Source of the DNA: Phycisphaerales bacterium UBA5793
Lineage (GTDB): Bacteria > Planctomycetota > Phycisphaerae > Phycisphaerales > UBA5793
Length of the DNA stretch: 64,000 bases
Direction of reading: 5' to 3'
NCBI GenBank assembly: GCA_002418285.1
Contig: DIDT01000032.1
Location: 92,184 to 156,183 of the forward strand
Of this stretch, positions 34,608 to 43,686 are shown one piece after another. Position numbers and translations under genes: made by a program. The notes under the pieces were generated by a model, which saw only the letters and a list, made by a program, of their open reading frames with translations, searched no databases and was not told where the DNA came from. Each line of letters opens with the position of its first letter. The first letter of the stretch is position 1.

Positions 34608-35387
34608 TCACGCGAGCCCGCGCAGCGCGGTGCCGATGCCGAATGCCATCGCAGCAGCAATGCCGCCGATGATGAGCGTCTCAATACTCGATCGCCACCA
34701 GGACTCGTCGACGAACGGACTCTTCACGGCACCGACGATCACGAATGCCGCTCCGGTCATCGCGGCGCTCCATTCGAATTTGAAGGAACCAAAGGTACCC
34801 GGGATGAGCAGGTCGATCACGTATGGCAGCAAGGGAATGAACCCAATGAGCACAAACGCGATGAAGGTCATGAGTCCCGCGCGCCAGGGAGTAACGCCTT
34901 CCAGCGCCAGACCATGCTCCTCAGTCAGCATCGTATCCACCCAGCGCTTGGGATCGGCCGTGATGACATCGACGACCATGTCGAGTTGCTCGCCAGTGAA
35001 TCCCTTTCCCGCGAAGAGCTGCCGAATTTCCTCGCGCTCGCCCTCCGGGATCGTCTTGATGTGCATCTCCTCGGTCCGCCGGGTGCGATGGCGGATCTGG
35101 TGATCAGCCCGCGTGCCGAGGTAGTTGCTGATCGCCATGGAGAATCCGTCGGCGAAGAGATTGCCCAGCCCGAGGATGATCACCACACCAAGGGGCAGAT
35201 CGGCGCCGACCACGCCCGCCACGACCGCAAACGTCGTCACCGCGCCGTCGATCGCGCCGTAGATGAAGTCCCGCAGATAACTGTGTTTCATCCCCGCGTT
35301 CAAGCGGCTCTGTATCGCCTCGGGTGTGTGGTCCCGGTCCAGGCGGGCGCGCACTGCAGGCGGCAGGTCATGTCGCAGACGACTCAT
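34608..35387 (-). CDS. VIT1/CCC1-family Fe(II)/Mn(II) transporter
   Basis: 259 residues with about five membrane helices. The first conserved pair holds IYGAIDGAVTTFAVVAGVVG and GLGNLFADGFSMAISNYLG, the metal-path motifs of the family. A cytoplasmic helical hairpin rich in Glu (REEIRQLFAGKGFTGEQLDM) follows, as in plant VIT1 where it collects metal. The C-terminal helices are GLMTFIAFVLIGFIPLLPYV and TLIIGGIAAAMAFGIGTAL. It exports or stores iron or manganese across a membrane. The feoAB genes and a ferritin-like gene in this window fit an iron-homeostasis role. Confidence 0.88.
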   Translation of the reverse strand: MSRLRHDLPPAVRARLDRDHTPEAIQSRLNAGMKHSYLRDFIYGAIDGAVTTFAVVAGVVGADLPLGVVIILGLGNLFADGFSMAISNYLGTRADHQIRHRTRRTEEMHIKTIPEGEREEIRQLFAGKGFTGEQLDMVVDVITADPKRWVDTMLTEEHGLALEGVTPWRAGLMTFIAFVLIGFIPLLPYVIDLLIPGTFGSFKFEWSAAMTGAAFVIVGAVKSPFVDESWWRSSIETLIIGGIAAAMAFGIGTALRGLA

Positions 35388-35450
35388 GCACTGTTTTAGC
35401 AGGGGGAGGACGATGGGGCGAGATGGAAGTTCGCCCCGGAACCACCCGCG

Positions 35451-35777
35451 CTACTCACCCGTGAGATCAGAAAGCAGCGAGCCCTGTCCCGTTCGCGCCA
35501 CAATGTGTGCGATTACGGCGCCCGCCTGTCCCTCCGCCTTCGTGATGCGGCGCTGCTCGCGAAATGCGCGCATGACTTCTTCAAGAGACCGTCCCGGCGG
35601 ATGTGTCGCGCGACCGATCGCCTGCGCCCTGGAATTTCGCGCCGCTCCAACAGCTGCCGGATCGTCAGAATGATCAGGCGACGCCGTCTCACTCGGCGCG
35701 CAGAGAATCTCAGCAGGCGCTGCAGGCGCGATCGTGGGCGCACCTGCATGGTTCGTTTTGATACTCTCGTGTGGCAT
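35451..35777 (-). CDS. Small hypothetical protein
   Basis: 108 residues. ATG 35777 is preceded by AAGGAG at 8-nt spacing, which favours it over the longer frame. The first ~55 residues are Ala/Pro-rich and probably disordered. The C-terminal ~45 residues form a helical segment (SLEEVMRAFREQRRITKAEG). No known family was recognised. It lies just upstream of the VIT1-family gene on the same strand (63-base gap) and could share its promoter. Confidence 0.55.
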   Translation of the reverse strand: MPHESIKTNHAGAPTIAPAAPAEILCAPSETASPDHSDDPAAVGAARNSRAQAIGRATHPPGRSLEEVMRAFREQRRITKAEGQAGAVIAHIVARTGQGSLLSDLTGE

Positions 35778-36170
35778 TGAATCATCTCCTTCTCTCCGGG
35801 TAAAACGAGTCCGGCGCTGACCCTCCATGCGCAGTGCTCTGAGAGCCGTCCCCTCGCAAAGGAACGCGGGCAGCCAAAGCTGCTTCGCGCCGCAAGCGGC
35901 TCTGCGAAGACGCAGCACGATTTCAGGTTCAACGCCGGACTCGGTACATCTCCAGCCCTCCAGCTGGAATACTCTCGCGTCACGAGGGACACGGCAGGCG
36001 CCGCGACGTGGCGGTCATAGATGTATCGTCAGTTGTCGCTTTTGTTCATCAGTCGAATCAACGTCCTTTCGGGACACGTTGCGCAGATAGGGAACTTTCC
36101 CCTCTTGCGGTGGTATGCGCATCGAGAAAGTGGTGCGCAAACGGTGGATGCGCTGTGACTACGATGTGAC
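35778..36170. other. Divergent intergenic region
   Basis: About 390 bases between the small hypothetical gene (minus) and a DinB-family gene (plus). No coding frame, hairpin terminator or RNA structure was recognised. It should contain promoters for both sides. Confidence 0.4.
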
Positions 36171-36695
36171 ATGAACGCCACATACTGTATCGAATCGCTT
36201 GTGCGTTTTCCCGATGTGCTCCGCGCGGTCATCAATGGAGTTGACAATGGCACATTGGGCAAACGGGGCGGTGAGGATGGCAAGGCTTGGTCCATCGTTG
36301 AAATCCTCTGTCACCTCGCGGATGAAGAGACTGAAGACTTCCGCGTGCGACTCGAATTGACGTTGACCCATCCCGCGGCAACATGGCCGGGCATTGATCC
36401 CGAAGGCGTAGCCAAGTCACGCGATTACCAGAAACAGGATCCGCATGAAGCACTCGATCGATTCATCGCGGCACGCGTTGTGAATCTGCGATGGCTCAAG
36501 TCGCTTGACGCGCCGGATTGGTCCATTGAACATGCGCATCCTCGCATTGGGAACATCTCTGCGGGAGATCTGCTCGCTTCTTGGGCCGCTCATGATCTGC
36601 TTCATCTGCGCCAGATTACCAAGCGGCTCTTTGAACGCGTTTCCGAAAGCGCGCAGCCGTACTCCACGGGCTATGCGGGCCAGTGGGCGATCTGA
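36171..36695 (+). CDS. DinB/YfiT-family protein
   Basis: 174 residues, a predicted four-helix bundle of the DinB/YfiT superfamily. Metal-ligand-type histidines are visible in WSIVEILCHLADEE and AAHDLLHLRQITKRL. Such proteins act as metal-dependent thiol transferases or have unknown roles. It shares the DinB fold with the gene products at 46147, 51796 and 52975 but is the most divergent of the four. It stands alone on the plus strand, 140 bases before feoA. Confidence 0.8.
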   Translation: MNATYCIESLVRFPDVLRAVINGVDNGTLGKRGGEDGKAWSIVEILCHLADEETEDFRVRLELTLTHPAATWPGIDPEGVAKSRDYQKQDPHEALDRFIAARVVNLRWLKSLDAPDWSIEHAHPRIGNISAGDLLASWAAHDLLHLRQITKRLFERVSESAQPYSTGYAGQWAI

Positions 36696-36836
36696 CACGT
36701 CCGGCTATCCGCGAGCCTTCGAATGGACCGGGGAAACTACCCTGAATACGATCGGAAAGTCCGTTTAGACGCTGCTTCATAGCGGAAAACAGGCAAACTG
36801 AAGGGCAGCGAGTGGAGTCGTACCCCGCTCCAGCCT

Positions 36837-37172
36837 ATGAATACCACGGTGATTGAGAACCAGTCTCAATTGCAACTGCGAGAAACGGACCCGCCAATGG
36901 CCATTTCTGACTCCGTCAACCAGCCCTCAGCCGAACCCATCGCGATCAGCCTGACTCAGCTCAACCGCGGTCAGAGCGCCACGTTTCACAGGGCTGATTT
37001 GCGCTGTGAGGATTGCGACATGCTCAACGCCATGGGCATGACCGATCGCTGCCAGTTGAAGATCTGCAAGATCGGAGACCCCTGGATCGTCCAGGTGAAG
37101 TCCACTCGCATTGGCCTGGCCAAGAGCCTGGCACAGCGGATATTTGTCCTTCCTCCAATGTTGCGGCCGTAA
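36837..37172 (+). CDS. feoA: Ferrous iron transport protein A
   Basis: 111 residues. The C-terminal ~75 residues are the SH3-like FeoA domain (AISLTQLNRGQSATFHRADL, LNAMGMTDRCQLKICKIGD, and the end GLAKSLAQRIFV). The first ~30 residues are an extension. Cys residues in LRCEDCDML, DRCQ and KICK are more numerous than usual for FeoA. The stop codon is followed after one base by the feoB ATG, so the two are co-translated. FeoA is a cytoplasmic partner that supports FeoB uptake of Fe(II). A start at 36897 is also possible. Confidence 0.88.
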   Translation: MNTTVIENQSQLQLRETDPPMAISDSVNQPSAEPIAISLTQLNRGQSATFHRADLRCEDCDMLNAMGMTDRCQLKICKIGDPWIVQVKSTRIGLAKSLAQRIFVLPPMLRP

Positions 37173-37173
37173 C

Positions 37174-39255
37174 ATGACCCGTCTCAACTCGGACAGCGCG
37201 ACAGCCGTCCGTGAGGCCGCGCAAAAGCGGCCCGCCCACTTGCACGAGAATCGCGAATTGCGAGTCGGCCTGTTTGGAAATCCCAATACCGGAAAGACAA
37301 CGCTCTTCAACCGCCTGTGCGGCCTGCGCGCCAAGACCGCCAACTTTCCCGGCGTGACGGCTGAGGCTCGCGTTGGTCATTGTGCATCCGAACGTCACAC
37401 ACCCGTGGCCTTCGAGATCATCGATCTCCCGGGCATCTATCGCCTCACACTCGAAGTTCCTGAGTCGAGAGTGTGCCGTGACATTGTGCAAGGCAGCGCG
37501 CTGTACCAGCGGCCGGACGCAGTGCTCATCGTCGTCGACGCCACGAATCTGCCGCGCAATCTGCTTCTCGTCGGCGAGTTGCTCGCGCAGGGGCTGCCAA
37601 CTGTTGTCGCGCTCAACATGATTGACCTCGCCCAGCGTCGAGGGCTGACCATCGATGCCGCCGAACTCTCCCGACAAATCGGCTGCCCGGTGATTCCGAC
37701 CATGGCCCGCAAGGGGACCGGTGTCGCGGAGATCAAATCGGCCCTGATTGGTGCCGTGACCGACTGCACCACGAGTCGAGAAGCTGCGGAGGAACATTCC
37801 TCGCTTGAGAGCCTGGCGGCCATTGCATCCAACCCCGCGCGGCTCGAGGAATGGGCCGATCGGGCCGTGGCCGCCAGCGTTGGCGGGACCGATGCGGTGG
37901 GGGAGGCCAGCGATACTGTCACCGAGCGTCTCGACAAGGCGTTTACTCACCCCGTTCTCGGACTGCTGATATTTGCCGGCGTCATGGCTGGACTCTTCAC
38001 TGTCATCTTCCAGATGGCGACAATCCCCATGGACTTCATCGAGAGTCTCTTTGGTGCACTGGGTAACTGGGTCAGCACCACGCTGCCCCCGGGGGCCATC
38101 AACGATCTGCTTGCGCAGGGCGTGATCGGCGGCGTTGGCGCTACAGTCGTGTTCCTTCCGCAGATCTGCCTGCTCTTTTTTCTCATCAGCCTCCTCGAAG
38201 ACACCGGCTACCTCGCGCGCGCCGCGTTCGTCATGGACCGCATCATGTGTCGCTTCGGCCTGCCCGGTCAGGCATTTGTGCCGCTGCTTTCCAGCCATGC
38301 GTGCGCTCTGCCCGGCATCATGTCCGCCAAACTCATTCCCGATCGTCACGATCGCCTCGCAACGATTCTCGTCGCTCCGTTCATGAGTTGCTCGGCTCGC
38401 GTGCCTGTTTACGTACTGCTGACAAGCCTGCTCTTCCGTGATCGGCCCTGGCTCGCCGGTCTGGCGTTTTTCGGCTGCTATCTCCTCGGCGCCGCCGCAG
38501 GACTCATTAGCGCCTTCATCGCGCGCCGCACCATCCTGCGCGGCCGGTCGCGCCCAATGGTTCTCGAGCTGCCATCGTACAAGATGCCTGCGCTGCGCAC
38601 CGCCCTCTGGGCCACGCTCGATCGCGGCCTCGTGTTTCTTAAGAATGCCGGCACGATCATCCTTGCGATCAGCGTCGTGCTTTGGTGGCTGAGCGCCTAT
38701 CCCCACACCGACCCGCCGCAGGAAGCCGTGCAGATGCGCCACCAGGCGAGCGAGGTCATGCCCACCGATCCGCAGGCCGCTAAAGCACTCAATGTCCAGG
38801 CAAATCGCCTCGAGGCCAGCAATGCCACGCGCGAGAGCTACGCGGGTCGGCTCGGCCGCATCATCCAGCCCGTTTTTGCGCCGCTGGGTTACGACTGGCA
38901 GCTCACCGTTGGCGTGCTGACCAGCTTCGCGGCGCGCGAAGTCTTTGTCGCCACGATGTCGATTCTCCTCACCGGTGATGAGGACGCCGACGTCAGCGAG
39001 GACTCGGGACTCATCGACCGCATCCGTGGTGCCACGCGCGATGACGGCACGACACCGGTTTTCACTGCCGCCACGAGCGCCAGCGTGCTCGTCTTCTTCG
39101 TGCTGGCCATGCAGTGTCTGTCGACACTCGTTGTCACGCGCCGCGAAACCGGTAGCTGGAAATGGGCTGGTCTGCAACTGGGTTACATGTCTGTCCTGGC
39201 TTGGGTCGCCGCGTTCATCACCTACCAAGGCCTCACCTTGATGGGGGTGTCGTAA
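37174..39255 (+). CDS. feoB: Ferrous iron transporter B
   Basis: 693 residues. The N-terminal G domain shows P-loop GLFGNPNTGKTTLFNRL, switch NFPGVTAEARVG, IIDLPGIYRL and the NMID motif (VVALNMIDLAQRRGL). The membrane part has two Gate motifs: LLSSHACALPGIMSAKLIPD with FMSCSARVPVYVLL, and LTSFAAREVFVATMSIL. A helical segment with QEAVQMRHQASEVMPTDPQA lies outside the membrane late in the protein. It imports Fe(II), driven or regulated by GTP. It starts one base after the feoA stop and overlaps the next small ORF by one base. Confidence 0.95.
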   Translation: MTRLNSDSATAVREAAQKRPAHLHENRELRVGLFGNPNTGKTTLFNRLCGLRAKTANFPGVTAEARVGHCASERHTPVAFEIIDLPGIYRLTLEVPESRVCRDIVQGSALYQRPDAVLIVVDATNLPRNLLLVGELLAQGLPTVVALNMIDLAQRRGLTIDAAELSRQIGCPVIPTMARKGTGVAEIKSALIGAVTDCTTSREAAEEHSSLESLAAIASNPARLEEWADRAVAASVGGTDAVGEASDTVTERLDKAFTHPVLGLLIFAGVMAGLFTVIFQMATIPMDFIESLFGALGNWVSTTLPPGAINDLLAQGVIGGVGATVVFLPQICLLFFLISLLEDTGYLARAAFVMDRIMCRFGLPGQAFVPLLSSHACALPGIMSAKLIPDRHDRLATILVAPFMSCSARVPVYVLLTSLLFRDRPWLAGLAFFGCYLLGAAAGLISAFIARRTILRGRSRPMVLELPSYKMPALRTALWATLDRGLVFLKNAGTIILAISVVLWWLSAYPHTDPPQEAVQMRHQASEVMPTDPQAAKALNVQANRLEASNATRESYAGRLGRIIQPVFAPLGYDWQLTVGVLTSFAAREVFVATMSILLTGDEDADVSEDSGLIDRIRGATRDDGTTPVFTAATSASVLVFFVLAMQCLSTLVVTRRETGSWKWAGLQLGYMSVLAWVAAFITYQGLTLMGVS

Positions 39256-39449
39256 TGCCTGACCTGCCACTGGGAGACTGGCAGTTCTACGTCGTCACCG
39301 GCGCGGCTCTGGGAGCGATCTGGCTCATCATTCGCCCCTTCCTGCCCCGCAAGGGTGGGTCGACCAGCTGCCCGAACTGCGCTGATGGCGCTGCGTCGAA
39401 ACAGCGCCGGCGCAAAACGGGCCTGACGGTCGAAGGCCGGCGGATTTGA
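39255..39449 (+). CDS. Small FeoB-associated membrane protein
   Basis: 64 residues overlapping the feoB stop by one base (TAATG). One membrane helix (FYVVTGAALGAIWLIIRPF) is followed by a basic tail with a CPNC pair. Small Cys-containing membrane proteins often follow feoB and are called FeoB-associated Cys-rich proteins. Here only one CxxC is present. Its role is probably accessory to iron uptake (inference). Confidence 0.7.
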   Translation: MPDLPLGDWQFYVVTGAALGAIWLIIRPFLPRKGGSTSCPNCADGAASKQRRRKTGLTVEGRRI

Positions 39450-39497
39450 AGTCAACCCGCTTGCTTCCGCGCGACTGATCCTCTATGACACTCCCGC

Positions 39498-40538
39498 ATG
39501 GCCAAGCGCAGCGCATCAAATTCGAAGAAGGGAAGCAGCGGCGGCGGCACGCTCGACGACTCCGTCCGCATGCTCATCCTCCACGGTCCGGAGAACTACC
39601 TCCGGACCGAGAAACTCCGCGCCCTGCGCGAGGCAATCGAGACCAGACACGGCGAAGTGGATGTCCTGCACTTTGATGGCGCCAGTGCCACTGCGGCCGA
39701 TGTTCTCGACGAGGCGCGCAGCCTCGGTCTGATGCAACAATACAAGATCATCGTCGTCGATGAAGCCGACGAGTTCCTCAAGCGAGGCGACAACCGTCGC
39801 GGCATGGAACGCTACACGGAGTCTCCCGTCGAGTCTGTCACCCTCGTGCTTCGCTCGGCGACCTGGCACCCCGGCAGGCTCGACAAGATGGCCGAGTCAA
39901 TCGGCCTGGTGGTCAAGTGCGAAGAACTTGACGTGCCGATGGCCGTGGCCTTCTGCATACAGCGCTGCGCCAAGCGCTACGGCTGCACGATCGACTCCCG
40001 TGCTGCCAACCTGCTCGTTGAGCGCATAGGAGCGAGTCTCGCCCGTTTGGACACCGAACTGGCTCGCCTCTCGCTCATGACGGAGACCGAAGGCGGCGTC
40101 ATCGATCTCAATCTTGTCACCGACCAGATTCAACTCTCCCGTGAAGAAAAGGCATGGGAGGTGCAGGGAGCGCTGCTCACCGGCAACGGACCCACCGCAC
40201 TAGGCAAGATCATCGAACTCATGACCGTCAGCCGCCTCGATCCTGTCCCCATCTTCTACGCCATGACCGATCTGTCGCGCAAGATTTACGCGGCCCGTCG
40301 CCTTTTCGACGCCGGGCAAAGCGAAGGCGCCATTCGGAGCCAGCTCCGGCTGTGGGGACCATCAGTCAACGCGCTGCTCGCGGCTGCCCGACGTGCGAAC
40401 GGCCCCGATCTCGCCAGCCTCGTGCACGATTGCATTCAGGCCGTTCACCGCCCGCGCCAGAGCATGGGGACCTCTGAACGGGCGGTCGAGCAATTGGCCA
40501 TTCGATTTCTGTCGGTCCTCGGCCCGGCCGGACGATGA
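39498..40538 (+). CDS. holA: DNA polymerase III delta subunit
   Basis: 346 residues, the delta subunit of the clamp loader that opens the sliding clamp. The order fits the family: MLILHGPENYLRTEKLRALR, VLDEARSLGLMQQYKIIVVD, the AAA-like middle ending ATWHPGRLDKMAE, then the lid (LLVERIGASLARLDTELARL) and C-terminal collar helices (LSRKIYAARRLFDAGQSEGA). As usual for delta, it lacks a working Walker A. A Ser/Gly/Lys-rich N-terminal tail of ~20 residues precedes it. Confidence 0.85.
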   Translation: MAKRSASNSKKGSSGGGTLDDSVRMLILHGPENYLRTEKLRALREAIETRHGEVDVLHFDGASATAADVLDEARSLGLMQQYKIIVVDEADEFLKRGDNRRGMERYTESPVESVTLVLRSATWHPGRLDKMAESIGLVVKCEELDVPMAVAFCIQRCAKRYGCTIDSRAANLLVERIGASLARLDTELARLSLMTETEGGVIDLNLVTDQIQLSREEKAWEVQGALLTGNGPTALGKIIELMTVSRLDPVPIFYAMTDLSRKIYAARRLFDAGQSEGAIRSQLRLWGPSVNALLAAARRANGPDLASLVHDCIQAVHRPRQSMGTSERAVEQLAIRFLSVLGPAGR

Positions 40539-40603
40539 ACCCCTGTGCAATTCACTTCTCGACACTGGCCAGGATGGCCGCATAACAGCAGGAGGCTGAG
40601 TCG

Positions 40604-41854
40604 ATGAACCGCAAGTCCACTGCCGCGCCCGCATTTCTGATTCTTCGCATCGGCCTCGGTCGACCCGCGATCTTGCTCTCTGCGATCGCCGCGTTGGGTT
40701 CGTGCAGCAGCGGGCAGAATCCGAGTCCGTCAATGCAGTACAACGCTTCCAATGCCCTGCCGCCTCTCGGCGAGCGTCAGGCTTCATCAACTGTCGAGCC
40801 AGGCATGGGTGATGCTGCTGATCCCGACCTCCACCTCATGCCGCTCGATCCCTGGGAGCGATCCAAGCTGGTTCAGGGCGCCAGGCAAAGAGCGATGCAG
40901 AACTCCAACGAGATCGCTACGAACGAGACGGCTGTCCCCGAGCCGCACCTCCGGCCGCCGGTTGTCTGGATCCCGGTCAGGCCGAAGATCGAAGATGAGA
41001 CGCCAGTCTACTCCGGCCCCGAAAGCAAGTCGCTCGCAGAAGGGGTGATGGGACCACCCTCGCCGTTCGCGGGCATGAAGACGACCGACCCGTCACCGAC
41101 CATCGAGCCGGTCGCCAACACGACGCCTCCCGTGCTGAAGATGGCCGACCTTATCGCGCCGCTCAAGAGTCAGCTCGCCATGCAGGCGGCCGATTCGAAT
41201 TCGCCCCTGCGCGAGCATCTTGTCGCCGCGTCGCTGCTCATGCTCGATGGCCAGCGCCGCACCGATGCGGCGAGCATTGCCGACCTGACCGATCGTGAGC
41301 GCGAAGTACTCACCGCCTACCAGGACTTCTACACCCGCGTAGGTGAATCCCTGCGCACCGGCGCCGGCGTGGACGCCGTCGTGAAGCAAACCGGAGAGAT
41401 CGCCTCGACACTGAACTCCGCCGGACAGTTGCGCATCGCCGACTTTCGTTTGTGCAGCCGCATCGTCAATTTTGGCCTCTACGACGAAATCGCCTCGTAC
41501 AAGTTTCCGGCCATGCGACCCACGCCGCTGCTCACTTACGTCGAGATCGAAGGATTCAAATCGGTGCCCGGCGGCGATGGCAAGTTCGTCACCCGCGTGC
41601 GCCATGAACTCGAACTCTACACCGAGCGTGATGGCGAGTTGGTCTACGCCTGGCCCGCCGCGCCGGCTGAGGACATCTGTGGCAAGGTGCGGCACGACTT
41701 CTTCCTGCCCCGCCAGATACAACTGCCTTCCAATCTGACCATGGGTCGTTATCGACTCAAGGTGCGCATCGTCGACGAGCAGTCACAGAACCAAGCCGAG
41801 TCCGTCGTTGCCTTTTCAATCATCGCCGGCGGAGATGTAGCGGTCCAGAAGTGA
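40604..41854 (+). CDS. Putative lipoprotein of unknown function
   Basis: 416 residues. ATG 40604 follows AGGAGG at 8-nt spacing. The N-terminus is a signal ending in a Cys after a small-residue stretch (ILLSAIAALGSCSS). A Pro-rich linker covers ~residues 40-165. A helical part (LREHLVAASLLMLDGQRRTD, LTAYQDFYTRVGESLRTGAG) precedes a C-terminal sheet domain (LLTYVEIEGFKSVPGGDGKF, YRLKVRIVDEQSQ). No family was recognised. It follows holA by 66 bases on the same strand. Confidence 0.75.
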   Translation: MNRKSTAAPAFLILRIGLGRPAILLSAIAALGSCSSGQNPSPSMQYNASNALPPLGERQASSTVEPGMGDAADPDLHLMPLDPWERSKLVQGARQRAMQNSNEIATNETAVPEPHLRPPVVWIPVRPKIEDETPVYSGPESKSLAEGVMGPPSPFAGMKTTDPSPTIEPVANTTPPVLKMADLIAPLKSQLAMQAADSNSPLREHLVAASLLMLDGQRRTDAASIADLTDREREVLTAYQDFYTRVGESLRTGAGVDAVVKQTGEIASTLNSAGQLRIADFRLCSRIVNFGLYDEIASYKFPAMRPTPLLTYVEIEGFKSVPGGDGKFVTRVRHELELYTERDGELVYAWPAAPAEDICGKVRHDFFLPRQIQLPSNLTMGRYRLKVRIVDEQSQNQAESVVAFSIIAGGDVAVQK

Positions 41855-41917
41855 GTCGCTCGGGAGAATGGTGGCCACCGGTCGCGTCGAATGGGCCGGG
41901 CTGGATTGTCAGGGGCA

Positions 41918-42601
41918 TTACACGCCGCGCGTCTGAGGGTCCCAGATAATCTTGTGCAGTTGCGTCTGCAGCCGCACAGGCAGACCATCTTCGAGAATCC
42001 ACTGCGCCAGATCCGCCAGCGGCAGCGATTGGCAGCCGGCGATCTCCAGTCCGCGTGGTTGCTCGAACACGCCTGCGAAGATCACCACGCCGGCTCGATT
42101 GGTCAGATCGCGCTGTCGCACGACGTCGCGCGACCACTCGTAGTCGGTACGATTCACGATCACGAACTTCACTTCATCGCGAGCGTTGAGCTGCTCGATG
42201 TTGGACCAGACGTTGCGCTCAACCTCGCCGCTGCCGGGTGTCTTGAAATCGATGATTCGAATGACCCGCGGGTCACACCTCGAAATATCACAGGCGCCGC
42301 TTGTTTCGATCAGTACCGTTCGGCCCAGATCGCACAGGCGCGTCATCAACTCATGCACACCATCCTGCAGGAGCGGCTCGCCTCCCGTGATCTCCACGAG
42401 TCGGGCGGGAAACCGACCGACTTGCTCGATAATCGAGTCGATCGACTGCCGCTCCCCTTGGTGAAAGGCATACTCCGTGTCGCAGTAGCTGCACCGCAGG
42501 TGGCACCCCGTCAGCCGCACGAACACGCACGGCAGCCCCACTCGGGACGATTCGCCCTGGATCGAATGAAAGATCTCGTTGATGCGCAATGTGTCGGACA
42601 T
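41918..42601 (-). CDS. queE: 7-carboxy-7-deazaguanine synthase
   Basis: 227 residues. A radical SAM enzyme of queuosine/7-deazaguanine synthesis that contracts the ring of carboxytetrahydropterin. The N-terminus INEIFHSIQGESSRVGLPCV is typical. The cluster motif CX3CX2C is in LTGCHLRCSYCDTEYAF, followed by EITGGEPLLQ and VLIETSGACDIS. ATG 42601 (MSDTLRINE) is chosen because the extension to 42772 overlaps the nadK region and is not protein-like. No other queuosine genes are adjacent. Confidence 0.92.
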   Translation of the reverse strand: MSDTLRINEIFHSIQGESSRVGLPCVFVRLTGCHLRCSYCDTEYAFHQGERQSIDSIIEQVGRFPARLVEITGGEPLLQDGVHELMTRLCDLGRTVLIETSGACDISRCDPRVIRIIDFKTPGSGEVERNVWSNIEQLNARDEVKFVIVNRTDYEWSRDVVRQRDLTNRAGVVIFAGVFEQPRGLEIAGCQSLPLADLAQWILEDGLPVRLQTQLHKIIWDPQTRGV

Positions 42602-42743
42602 TCCAGGCGGAAGGGTAGGAGCATCCAACGCGCTCGAAGAGCTTTGGTGAGGCCGGGGCAGCCGAATCCCGAAGGGCAGAAGACAAAGCTGACCCCCCAG
42701 GCGGCGTGAGAGTCCCGTCTTCGTGGCGATATACTCTCTCGCC

Positions 42744-43613
42744 ATGCCCAGGCGCGTATTGCTGGTTGCCAATCACGATAGAGCCGAGATTCGAGCCATT
42801 CTGCCCGAATTCCGCCAATGGCTTGCCGAGCGTGCGACTATCGCTGGTGAGTTTGAGGCGATGTCGCGCGACCAGCCACCAACCACCGAAGTCGACCTTG
42901 CAGTCGTTCTTGGTGGAGATGGCACGCTGCTGAGCCAGGCACGCCGATTCGTCAATTACGGCATCCCCCTTTTGGGCGTCAATCTCGGTCGCCTCGGTTT
43001 CCTCGCTGAGTTCGACATGACTGGCCTGTTCACTGCATCTCCGGACATCTTCAGCGATGAGACCAGACTCGTTCTCCACTCGCACATGCTTATCGAGGTT
43101 CATGTCTACCCGGAAGATGCGGACATCGAGCAGCCCGCCACGGCTCGCGAGCGTCACCTCGCTCTGAATGACTGCGTCATCACCGCTGGCCCGCCATTTC
43201 GCATGATCGAGCTCTTCCTGACCCTCGACGGCGAGTCAACGCCGTCGGTCCACGGCGACGGGCTGATCATCTCGACGCCCATCGGATCCACGGCGTACAG
43301 CGTCTCGTCGGGCGGCTCGATTATCGAGCCTCGCCTCGACTGTTTTGCCATCACGCCTATCGCTGCCCACAGCCTTGCGTTTCGCCCGATCATAATCTCA
43401 CCCAAGACCTGCCTGACGGTGACGCTCGAACGCGCCAACGCGGGGACCACCATGGTGCTCGACGGCCAGGTCTTTGCCGCCCTGCGCGCCGGCGACCGTG
43501 TGGTTATTCGCAAGTACTCGCGCCGTGTTGATTTTGTCGCCAACCCCGGCAACAACTATTGGCGAACCCTGACGCGCAAAATGCACTGGGCCGCTCCACC
43601 AACATCGAAGTAG
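42744..43613 (+). CDS. nadK: NAD kinase
   Basis: 289 residues. It phosphorylates NAD to NADP. Visible motifs are the glycine-rich VVLGGDGTLLSQARRF, LLGVNLGRLGFLAEF, the substrate-binding ALNDCVI (usually NE/ND) and the signature HGDGLIISTPIGSTAYSVSS. ATG 42744 (MPRRVLLVANHD) is used; a GTG at 42723 is also in frame. It is divergent from queE, with about 140 bases between. Confidence 0.92.
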   Translation: MPRRVLLVANHDRAEIRAILPEFRQWLAERATIAGEFEAMSRDQPPTTEVDLAVVLGGDGTLLSQARRFVNYGIPLLGVNLGRLGFLAEFDMTGLFTASPDIFSDETRLVLHSHMLIEVHVYPEDADIEQPATARERHLALNDCVITAGPPFRMIELFLTLDGESTPSVHGDGLIISTPIGSTAYSVSSGGSIIEPRLDCFAITPIAAHSLAFRPIIISPKTCLTVTLERANAGTTMVLDGQVFAALRAGDRVVIRKYSRRVDFVANPGNNYWRTLTRKMHWAAPPTSK

Positions 43614-43686
43614 TGTCCGAATTCGACTGGTTGCAGGTACGGTCGCCCCTTCCTGCGCGTCTGCTTCGTCCTACCATGCGCCCGCC

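Noticed and set aside
36171..36695. The DinB gene considered as a DNA-polymerase IV gene
   Set aside because: The name DinB here refers to the four-helix YfiT-like fold; polymerase motifs are absent.
37024..39270. A 748-codon open frame on the minus strand opposite feoB
   Set aside because: It is the antisense reading of a well-supported feoB gene, has a low-complexity Arg/His/Gly-rich composition and matches no family.
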